DNA from: Bremerella alba
Lineage (GTDB): Bacteria; Planctomycetota; Planctomycetia; Pirellulales; Pirellulaceae
Assembly: GCF_013618625.1 (NCBI RefSeq)
Contig: NZ_JABRWO010000005.1
Location: 226,419-290,418 of the forward strand
DNA: 64,000 nt
Direction: 5' to 3'
Each line of letters begins with the position of its first letter. The first letter of the stretch is position 1. The notes beneath the pieces were generated by a model that was given only the letters and a program-made list of their open reading frames with translations, was not told where the DNA came from and did not search any database. Below, one piece after another: positions 1-12,000 of the stretch. Position numbers and translations under genes: made by a program.

Positions 1-3000
1 CTTGGTGCTGGAGAAACGCTATCGGCTGACATCGACTCGTATCAACTGGATGACGGCTCCTTCTGGGCGTACGGCGGCCATGCGCACCTTCGCCTGTTCG
101 ATAGCTCCGGCAACCAGGTCGCCAACGCCGATTATGCCGGCGGCAGCGATCCTGACTCCGGCTACGGTGGCGATCCAGTGTTGAATTACACCTCGACCTC
201 TGGGGGTATTTATTATTTGGGCGTTTCTTCGGATGGTAACGAAGCGTACCAGGCTTACTACGGGGGCTCTGGCACCAGCCGGAATACGTTCCAGTACGAG
301 TTGGAACTGAACCGAGATTACGGTGGTGGGGCTGCAAGTGAAATTGTTGTCCTTGGTGATGTCACCGGTTCGTATGAACTTGAAGATGGCATCGGAACGA
401 TTGACTTCGGTAATGTCGCTGTCGGTGGCGCAAGTCGCCGCACTTTCTACATCCAAAATATCGGTGATGGCGAACTTGTGGTATCGTCATTCACGCCTCC
501 GTCAGGGTATAGCCTGGTTGGCACCAGTGAACCGCTCACGATTCCAGCCAACTCGCAGCGGGCTGTGGTCCTGGAACTCTCAGGTACCACGCCGGGAACG
601 CGCAACGGAACATTGGTCATCAACAGCAATGATTCCAATGAAGCGGCGTACTCCATTGCATTGACGGGCCTCATCAATCCACCCGCATTGGACGCTGTCA
701 ACGATACGATCGGCGGCATTGTTCCAGGCTCGAATATCTCGTTGGATGTCCTTGGCAATGACATTCACATCGACGGGACAATCACCTCCGTCACGGCGGT
801 CAACGGCGAGACGGTCACGATCGCTGCGGATGGCAAGTCTCTCGATTTCATTGCCCCTGCCGATTTCGAGGAAGCCGTTTTCCTGTATACGATTTCCGAC
901 GGATTCACGACCGAAACGGCGACCGTCACGCTGACGGCCAACTTGGACCCGACGGCGGAAGCAGATGTCGTCACCGGCATCGAGGCAGGTATGGAGGTCT
1001 ATCTTTATGTGCTCGACAATGATTTCGACGCGGATGGAGATGAAATCACGATTTCTTCCGTTGGAAGTTCAACCCAAGGCTATGTCGAAGTCCATGGAAG
1101 TTATCTGATTTACCAGGCCAAAGCGGGGTTCACTGGCGAAACGTTTGAATACACGATCACCGATTCCGCTGGCAATACATCCACTTCGACGGTAACCCTA
1201 TCGGCTCCAGAATCTGCCCAGTCGAGCCTCGAGATCGACTGGGATCGTCTTTCCGATGTTACCCCAAGCATGGGTGTCAACTATCGCCAGACGTCATTCC
1301 ATAAATCGCAGGATATGCTTTACGCGGGACTGGATCTGGAGAACGTCGGGACCTATGCCATTCGTGGCCCCGTCCTGCTTGGCGTCAAAAACCTGGACAA
1401 CCCGAATGTTGTCGTACAGGGGCATAATGGCATCTCGCCAGGTGGAATTCCTTATTACAACATCACGGATCTTGTCGTCGATGACGCATCTGATCAGTTT
1501 GAACCTGGAGAAACCGCTGCCGGGCTTGAACTGCAGTTCTACAACCCATCCGGCGAACAGTTCCGCTACGAGTTGGTCTTCCTATCGCTTCTGAACGAGG
1601 CTCCCGAGTTCGTATCGACCCCGGTAACGCAAGTTGTCGAAGGGGCCACCTATCAATACCACGCCGATGCGATGGATCCCGATCAAGACAACGTCACCTA
1701 TTCGCTGGTATCTGGTCCCGACGGGATGTCGGTGTTCGCGTCCAGCGGCATCGTTCAATGGGACACGGCCAGCGGAGACAAGGGGACCTATCCGATCGTC
1801 ATTCGCGCAACCGATCCGTTCGGCGCTTATACCGATCAGCAGTACACGCTGGAAGTGGTCCAGACCGGCAATCGCCCACCGCGCTTCACATCGTTTGCTG
1901 AAACCGACGCCTACGTGAATACGCCTTATCGGTACCAACTTGCGGCGACCGATCCCGATAGCGACCCGTTGACCTATTTACTCGTCGAAGGGGAATTCCC
2001 CGCAGGAATGACGCTCGAAGATGCAACGCGTGGCCTAGTGAAGTGGACGCCCACGGCCGATCAAGTCGACCAGACTCATACCGTGATGGTCAAAGTGAGC
2101 GATGGCAACGGTGGCGAAGCGTTCCAGACATTCGATGTCTACGTGAACCCTGAGCCAGGCAACACGCCCCCTGTCATCGTCAGCGAGCCATCAACTCAGC
2201 TGATCTTGCCGGAAATCATGGCGGGCAATTCCACCGGAGACGTGTCCCCCATCAGCATCGACATTGCTCTGGAGAATGGAGAAACCATTACTCAGACTGT
2301 CAATCTCGTACTGGATGAGGAAGGAGTGCTCGGCGCAGATATTGTCTTTGTCGTCGATGAGTCGGGCTCGATGTCAAGTTACCACGACTGGCTGCAGAAC
2401 ATGGTACTAAGCCTGGATTCGTTCCTTGTAGCGCAAGGCGTTACCGACAATCGCTACTCGTTGGTTGGATACGGAGAAGCGGAAGGCGGAGGAAGCAGCA
2501 GTCAAGGTGAGTACCGACTGCATGTTTCACCAGAAACAATGCCTAGCCTTTCCGACTTTGGCGATACGATTTCAACTGCCTATGGAGTCACCGTCTCGGC
2601 CGGCAGTGGGTTACGACTAGCCGGAGATATTGGGGATGGTTCGCATAGTAGCTTGGATGTCGATATGTTCCAGGTTACGCTGAACTCCTACGACGAATTG
2701 TTCATCGACCTGGACGCGCTGACCCTGGATGATGGCACTTCGCTCAGCAGTTTCGACGGTACCATTCGCGTCTTTAATGATCAGGGAGACGTGGTAGCTT
2801 CGTCCTCGGATGATTATGGCGGCTATAGTGGTTACGGTGGCTACGGAGGAGTCCCTGATGGCGACGATGACTTCCTCCGGTTTACCAACTATGGAAGTAC
2901 TGGCAATTTCTACATCGGCATCTCGGGCGAAGAGAATTACGACTACGATCCTTCAACGGACGCCAGCGGTTACGGCGGCAGCACCGGCGACTATGAAATT

Positions 3001-6000
3001 TTGCTATCGGTGAAAGGTTCAACGGGAACTGACATCGGAGACACCACCTCCGCGGCTCAGGCTCTCAGTCAACCGAGCGACGGCGGCATTATCGCTCACC
3101 GTACCCAGGGCAATGGAAGCTACGGCGAAAACGATGTCGATATGTATTCGCTGGATCTCACTTCGGGAGAAAGAGTCGTTATCGACATCGACTCCCTGGA
3201 TGATCCTGACGGATATGGCGGCTACGGAGGTGGGATCGACACTCTCTTACGAGTTTTTGACGCCTCCGGTAACGAAGTTGCTTCCAACCTCAGGGTCGCG
3301 ACGGGCTATAGCGATCCTCAGTTGACGTTCGAGGCTCCGTCGACAGGGACGTACTATATCGGAGTTTCCTCCGCGCAAAACGCAGTATACGATCCATATG
3401 TCGCCGACAGTGGCCCCCACGATCCGTACCTGGGGCACGTCTTTTCCACCACCTCTGGTGACGGATGGGGCTCTGCCTCCGAGATCTCAGACTTAACCAG
3501 TAGCCTGGAAATCAGTGGCGGGACGGAAGACGGTTACTCCGGAATCAGTACGGCCTTGAATAGTCTTAGCTATCGTTCTGCCGCATCCTCCCACGTCATC
3601 CTGATCACAGACGAGGATCGAGACAACATTATCTCGTCGATAACCTTCGGCTCTCTGCTAGACGATTTAGAAGAAGGTGGTGTCACCCTGCATAGCGTTG
3701 TCAGTGCGGACTTTGAGGACGGAAATTCACAAGTCGCACTGGGCGGCAGCGCCGACGGAACTGCCTATCTGGAAGGAGCCAGCGGTACATTCACTGAAAG
3801 TGTCGGACTCGACGTTGCATACGCGTCCGAAAACACGGAAATCGACTACATCGATCTCAGTTTTCAAAATAACGGAACCGTTTGGAGCTTGTATGAACTC
3901 TCTCAAGGAGGAAATACGGCCGTCTCATTCACGAACGCCTTCGTCGACGTGATGACGACCACGGTCCTGGAAGATCTCACGATTGATCTGCTGGTAACCG
4001 ATGCTGGCGTTTCCGTCGTGAATTTGACCGGCGCTCAGTCGGCCACTGGCGAAACAATACTTTCGTTTGATGTTCTTATTACTGGCGATGGCAATGCCCA
4101 CGCATTTGATCTACAGTTTGTCAGGGCCTCAAACCCATCGGTCGTTATCGGCTCGATTCCGGTGACGATCACCACCGGCTACCGATACGACGTCGACGCC
4201 GTAGATGCAGATCTGGACGAACTTACTTACGAACTGGTTGGTCAAACACATGGCGCGACGATTGATCCGCTTACCGGAAAACTCTCGTGGCAGCCGTCAA
4301 CGCCCGGTTCGTACGAATTTACCGCGAAGGTAACCGATGGGCGTGGTGGCGAGGACCTGCAGACTTGGACCGTGGACGTGCTGTCCCCTTCGGCGGCCAA
4401 CGCAGATCCGGTTTTCCAGACGGTCCCCGCGAAAACCTGGGATGCGGATCGAGACTATACTCTTGACGTCACCGCGACCGATGCGGACGGCGACACCGTC
4501 TTGTATCGGCTGGTCGACAATGAATCTGGCGGAATGCCGCTGCCCAGTGGGATGACCATCGATCAGCTTACCGGCCGAATCACCTGGTCTCCCACTGTCG
4601 ACCAGGTTGGCACGCACCAGGTCCAGGTTCAAGCGATCGATGGTCGGGGCGGTTCGGCAACCCTCGTGCTGAGCATCGACGTCTCGCTGCCTGACGGGTA
4701 CGGAAATGAGCGTCCAGAGATCACGTCGACGCCTGTGCTGGCCGCCATCGAAAGCGAAACGTACCGCTATGACGCAATTGCGGTGGATGCGGACGACGAT
4801 ACATTGACATTTGATTTGCCATATGCCCCCGAAGGCATGGCCATCGATCCCGTTACCGGTCGGATCGCCTGGATTCCGACCAGCGACCAGATCGGTTCCC
4901 ATACCGTTTATGTGCGTGTCAAAGATGGGCAAGGCGGGATCGACTTACAGACCTTTAATGTCACCGTAGCATCGTTCAACGACGCTCCTCAGTTTGTCTC
5001 GGTTCCCCAAGGTGGAGCGGCCATTGGGGAGGCCTTCCAATATCAAGCCGAGGCCATCGATCCCAACGGTGACGTGGTTACCTACTCGCTCGATGCCGAT
5101 TCGATTGCGGCTGGTCTTTCCATCGGTGTTACCAGCGGTCTACTGGTTTGGTCCAGCCCCACCGGCGGAAACCAACGCGTCACGATTACTGCCAGCGACG
5201 GACGCGGAAAAGAAGCCGTTCAGGAATTCATTCTCTCGGTAAATACGAACGCGCCTCCGACGATTACTTCGATTCCCACCGGGCCTGCGTTCATTGGACA
5301 GCCGTATAGCTACGACATCACCTACGACGATCCAAACCAGAGTGATGTCGTGACGCTCTCACTCGACCAGATCTCGCAAGATCGAGGTATGGTGCTTGTG
5401 GGGGACCAACTTCAATGGACGCCCACTTCGCTGGGAGATTTCGAGGTAGCCGTCACCGCGACCGATAATAGTGGCGCATACTACACGCAAACGTTTACCC
5501 TTTCGGTCGTTGCCCAAACGGTAGCGAGTCAGCCGCCCGAGTTCACCTCGACTCCTACCGGACCTGCTTGGGTTGGCAGTTCGTGGAGTTATGAGCTGAC
5601 GGCCTCGGATCCGGATGGAGATAGCTTTACTTTCTCCCTGGGGAATGGTCCTACCGGAATGAGCCTGGTAGGTTCCACACTATCCTGGACTCCCTCTGCC
5701 GTAACGTATGGCGAATCGGTCGAGATTAAGGTAGAGGACCAACACGGTGCGTATTCGACGCAGACCTTCCAATTGCCTGCGGTCGCTCCGCCAGTGAGCA
5801 ACGACCCACCTGTCATCACATCGTTTCCGACGGGCCCGGCAATCACTGGCAAACGCTTTCACTACCAGGTAGCCGCTCATGATCCAAATGGTGATGTGCT
5901 AAATTACTCGATCGATAGCGCCGCCGAGGCCGACGGAATCGAGATCGATTCCGAGACAGGTGCGTTGACATGGATTCCCGGTTCGAGCGGTAGCTATCCG

Positions 6001-9000
6001 ATCACGATCACCGTCAACGATGGCACAGACACAACCACGCAGAGCTTTACACTTCCGGTCGTTGATCCACTTCCCAATAACGAGTACCCAGAAATTACCT
6101 CCACGCCGACGGGCCCTGCGGTGGAAAACAGCCTCTACGAGTATCAGGTCATTGCCACCGATGCCGATGGAGATGCGCTTGCCTACACGCTCGTTTCGCC
6201 GCCGTCAGGCATGACGATCGACAACGAGACTGGTTTGCTTACTTGGACGCCTACGACATCCGGTGATTACACTGTCACCATCACCGTCGACGACGGAAAC
6301 GGCGGAGTGACCGAGCAAGAATTCATCTTGCCGGTTGTGGCAACGACGCCAGCCAATGATCCCCCGGTTATTCGCTCGGCACCATTGAGTTCCGTTCGTC
6401 TGAATAAAGGGTATTCCTACCAGGTCGACGCTTACGATCCCGATGGCGACTCGCTGAGCTACGAACTGACGAGTGCCCCCGCAGGCATGCAGATCGACGA
6501 GAACGGCCGCGTTACCTGGTCACCCCAGGTATTGGGTAGTTTTGACGTTGAAATCACGGTATCCGATGGACATGGCAATTCGGCGATTCAGTCGTATACC
6601 ATCGCGGTCCAGTCTCCGGTTGCCGCAAACCTCGCACCGAAGTTCACTTCGAGCCCAACCGGTCCGGCGGTGCGAGACAAGGCCTATGTCTATCAAGTCG
6701 CGGCGTCCGATCCTGAAGGCCAGGCGATCACCTATGCCCTCGACGCTGCCTCGATCGCACTTGGCATGTCGATTGACTCGCAGACTGGACTTCTGACCTG
6801 GACTCCTGCGACCAGTGACAAGGTTCACATTGAAATCACCGCTTCCGATGGACAACTTGCCACGAAGCAGTCGTTCGACTTGGCGGTGGTCGATAACACA
6901 CTTCCGACCATCACCAGCACGCCGGTACGCACAGTGGATGTTGGTACCGCGTACACCTATTCCATCGTGGCAAGTGATGCAAACGCCGGAGACGAAGTCA
7001 CGATTAGCCTCTTGGATGTCGGTGCGTTGCCGGCTGGCCTGACCTTTACGCCTGGCAGTGCCGGAACTGCCACTATCGCAGGCACGCCAACGGAAACTGG
7101 GCTCTATTCCATTACGGTGTTGGCGTTCGATTCCGCCGGTGGCGTCGCTCAGCAGGTATTCGATCTACGAGTGGCCGACCCCAGCAGCAACGCCTCACCG
7201 ACGATCGATTCCGTCATGCGATCGTCCATTCAGGCGGGGCATCTCCTGCTGCACCAGGTGGATGCCCTTGATGCCGATGGAGATCCCCTCTCCTTTGTTT
7301 TAACCTCGGCGCCTACAGGGATGACGATCGACAGTCGGGGACTCATTCAGTGGACTCCGACGGCAAGCCAGATCAACAACCCGAGTTCGCCGTACCAGGT
7401 CTCTATCGAAGTCTCAGACGGAGCTTTAACAGCCACAGCGACCTACGACATCAACGTCATCAATCAGTCAAACAACGCGGCACCAGCCATAACAAGCGAA
7501 GCGGTAGAGAGTGCCTTGGCCGATTGGGTCTATGCCTATCAAGCGACAGCCGAGGATACTGATAACGATTTCTTGCGCTGGCAACTGACCAATGCTCCGA
7601 GCGGCATGCTGGTTGACCCCAATACGGGGCGCGTCCAGTGGAAACCAGAGCGAAGCCAAGTTGGTAGTCACCTTGTCACGCTACGCGTTTCTGACCTCCA
7701 GGGAGGATACGACGAGCAAACCTTCACGGTGACTGTACGCGGGGCCAATCGACCGGCCATGATTACTTCCGATCCACCTATCTTCGGAAAGCCCGGAGAA
7801 ACCTACACGTACCAGGTCGAAGGGTTTGATCCTGACGGCGATCCCGTCCACTTTACGCTCGATCAAAGCACCCAAGCGATGGGAGTCACGGTCGACTACG
7901 ACACCGGCCTCTTGCAGTGGGCCAATCCCACCGAAGGTACCTACGTCATCAATGTGCGTATCGCCGACAATTTTGGCTTGGGCGTACAGCAAGTCTATCA
8001 GTTGGAAATCAGTAACACGGCTTCCAATAATGCCCCGGTATTAACATCCAGCCCCGACAGCTTCGCCGAGGTGGGGACGACATTCGAATACAACCCCGTC
8101 GTGGAAGACCCCGATGTCGGTGATACGATCATCTACACTTTGGACGTGGTTGGTACGACACCTACCAATTCGCTATCATTCAACACCTCGACCGGTGAGT
8201 TTGACTGGAACCCGGACGCAGCTGAAATTGGCAGCACATTTGCGTTCCGGATCAAAGCCACGGATGCGGCGGGTGCATTCGCCAGCCAACTCTTCTACGT
8301 CACGGTGCGCGACGCCAATGTCGCCCCCGTGATCAACAGTTCGCCGATCGAAGAAGTAACCGCCGGACGCACCTATCGCTATGACGTCAATGCGACCGAT
8401 GCCAACAACGACCTGTTGTCGTATCAACTCGACGCAACGTCGGTCAGCAAAGGCATGGCCATTGATTCGTATGGGCGAATTACCTGGGAAACCCAGGAGA
8501 CCGATATCGGCACGCACTCTGTCAGTGTCACCGTGACTGACGAACGCGGCCTGTCGGCGGATGTGCAGACATTTGACCTGGAAGTGGACGCCGACACGGT
8601 CGCTCCGAACGTTACCGTACTGGTGAGCCAACCCGCGATCGCCCCTGGCGATCAGGTCACCATCCAAGTGCGATCAGACGACGAGGACGTGGCAAGTCTC
8701 AAGTTGACGGTCGACGGAAACGAAGTGCCACTGAGTTCGGACGGCATTGCCCGCATTACGTTATCCGATCCAGGCTTGGTCACGCTCGTTGGTACGGCCA
8801 TCGACCATGCCGGCAACCAAGGCACCGCCAACGGTAGCGTTGTCGTTCGCGATCCGAACAACGCGGCACCGACGATCAGTATCACGTCCCCCGATTCGAA
8901 TGGCACGATAACCGAGCCAACGGCCTTGCTCGGCTCTATTATCGATCCGGAAGACGACCTGTTTTCCTATGAGGTCTCGATCGGCCGCTTGGATGGCGGC

Positions 9001-12000
9001 GAGTTCCGCGTCATTGAAAGCGTCAGTGCCGATTCGGGTCAAACGCTGACCGATATCCAGCAGCAAGCACTAACGGTTATCGATCCAACCACCTTGGTCA
9101 ACGGCACCTACGTTGTCCGAGTTGAAGCAACCGATACGTCCCTCAACACATCGTCGGCGCAGCGGATCATCACCATTGATGGGGCCCTGAAGCTTGGCAA
9201 CTTCAACATGTCGTTCGTCGACCTCGAAGTTCCCGTCGCAGGCATTCCGATCACGATCACCCGCAGTTACGACACCCTGGACGCCGACGTTCAAGGTGAT
9301 TTCGGCTACGGCTGGAATCTTGATATCGCGACCACCAAGGTCGACCTGACGTTGCAAAACGACAGCCTCTCTGGCTACGGCAATTACCCTGCGTTCCGCG
9401 ACGGAGACCGCGTGGTGATCACCTTGCCTGACGGGACCGAAGAAGGGTTCACCTTCTACGCCGAGCCCAACCAGACCGTCTTCAGTATCGTGATCGACTA
9501 CATTCCGAAATTCGTCCCCGACTACGGGGTTACCAGCGAGCTGATCGTCGACACCGACAAGTGGCTCGTCAAGCAAGGGGATCAATACGTTTACCAAGGT
9601 ACCGGCGAAGCCTACAACCCGGCCAACCCGACGTTTGGTGGATCGTACGAACTGAAGCTCCGAAACGGCAACAGCCTGATTATCGATGCCGAAACGGGCG
9701 AACTCAGCACCATCTACGACACCAACAACAACGCCATCTACATCGATGACTACGGCATCCATTCCTCCACGGGCCGCGGGGTACAATTTGAACGAGACTT
9801 TGCCAATCGCATCTCGGCAATTATCGACCCCGCCGGTAACCGTATCGAGTACAGCTACGACGCCGACGGCAACCTTGTCAGCGTGACTGACCGAGTCGAT
9901 GCCACCACCGAGTTCACCTATCTCGAAGGGGCAAATGCACCGCCGCACTACATCGACCAGGTCATCGACCCCTACGGCCGCGCAGCCGCTAAGAACGTCT
10001 ACGACGAATCAGGCCGCCTGAAGCAAACCATCGATGCCGATGGCAAAACGATCGAATACTCGTGGGACGGCAACACGAAGATTCAGCACATTTCCGATCA
10101 ACTCGGCAACACGACCATCATTGAGGTCGATGCCCGCGGTAATGTCATCAAAGAGGTAGGCCCGGAAGGTTCCATCATGCTTCGTTCGTACGACGAAGAT
10201 GATAATCAAACGTCCGAAACAGTCGTCATCGGTGAAATTGATTCACCAGAAAACGGCGAGACTAACGACCTCACCACCTTCTACGTCTACAGCGACAAAG
10301 GCGATCTCCTCGAAACAACCGATCCGCGTGGCAACGTTACCAAGACGCAGGTCAACGAGTACGGTCAGCCGACCATTTCGACCGATGCGTTCGGCAACAC
10401 CACCCGTACCATTTACAATAGCCATGGCTTGCCCACTTCTATCATCGATGCCGATGGCCAAAGCACCAGCTTCGTCTTCGATGAAACGGGGAACCTCACC
10501 TCCGCCCGCAACGACGATGGCGAGCTTCTCTTCACCACCACCTACAACCAATTTGGTGACGTCACAAGTTCCAAGAGCTCGAGTGGGCGGACCGTCTACT
10601 TCGAGTATGATACCAATGGCGATCAAACCGCCACCTGGTACTTCGTTGGCACCGGTGCCAACGAAATCCAGATTCTCGATTTAACGGAATACGATGCTTC
10701 ACGCCAGGCCACCGGCACCACCCGGGCCATACTACCGACCGGCGAGTTCGTCACCAGTAACTTCGAGTCAGTCACCATCGATCCCGCCTTCGTCGATTAC
10801 ACCACCAGCACCACCTACGACCTCAATGGCAACGTCACCCATTCCACCGACCAGTTCGGCTTCACCAGCGAAAGCATCTACGACCTCCGCGGTCAGTTGA
10901 TCGAATCCCGCACCGAATCGGTCGACGAAGATGGAAATGCTGTTTGGCTGGTCAGCCGTAGCGTGTACGACGCCGCCGGACGGCAGATTGCCTCCACCTC
11001 GCAGTACGAACAAGGCACCACCGACCCCATTTCCGGCAGCTTTACCACCTACGATGCCGCCGGCCAGGTCACGTCGAGCAAGCAGGTCGACGATATCGTC
11101 ATCGACGTCCTCGGCACCGGCGTCTTCCGCACCACCGTTTTAGTCGACGCTGGGACCACCATCTACGAAAGTAGCACCGACTACGACAACGCCGGACGAG
11201 TCGTCAAAACGATCGACAACTACGGCTTCGAGAGTCTCACGTTCTACAATCAGTTTGGGGATACCGTCGAATCGCGCCGCGAAGCGGTCGATGAAACGGG
11301 CAATACCGTATGGCTCGTCAACCGCACCCTTTACAACGAGAAGGGCCAGGTCACTTACCAAACCGATACCTATCAGGAAGGGTCCGGAGATACCATCTAC
11401 GGCACCCGCACCATCTACGACGAGCAAGGCCGGGCCGTCCAATCGATCCGCCTGTCCGGACTCAATATTGAGATGTTCGATCCGGACGACGACACTACCG
11501 TCGCCGACCCGGTCGCCGCCGGGCTGGCGATCCTTGGCTCCCGTCTAGCGGCCGACGGCACCGAGATTTCCTCAAGCAAAACCATCTACAACGAAAAAGG
11601 CCAGGTCGAGAAGTCGGTCAGTGCCGATGGCCAGGCAACCGAGTACGAGTACGATGATCTCGGTCGCCAGGTCGCCACCGTCACCCACGCAGTCACTGCC
11701 GAAAGTGTTGGTCTGGGGGATCAGTACCCTGGGGCGATGGTCCGCTATCGCATGGAAACGATCCACGACGAGCAAGGCCGCGTTGAAACCGAGCGAGCCA
11801 ATCTCATCCAGGTTGAATTTGCCGACGGCAACACCCTGGTCGACGAAAGCCAGGTCCAGGAAACGTCCTACCAGTACGACGAGTTCGGCCAGCGCACCCG
11901 CACGACGCTGACCGACGGCTCGTACATGCTCATGCGGTACGACGAGTTCGGCCGCACGATCGCCGAAAGCACGCAGATCGACGGCAGTATCAACGCCGTC

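Noticed and set aside
1590-8600. CRISPR array or simple tandem DNA repeat in the repetitive stretch
   Set aside because: The periodicity is protein-level, about 92 codons, with divergent DNA; no short direct repeats with spacers exist here or elsewhere in the window.
9070-9948. A 292-codon minus-strand frame in the RHS gene
   Set aside because: Antisense shadow of the RHS shell; no motif or start signal.
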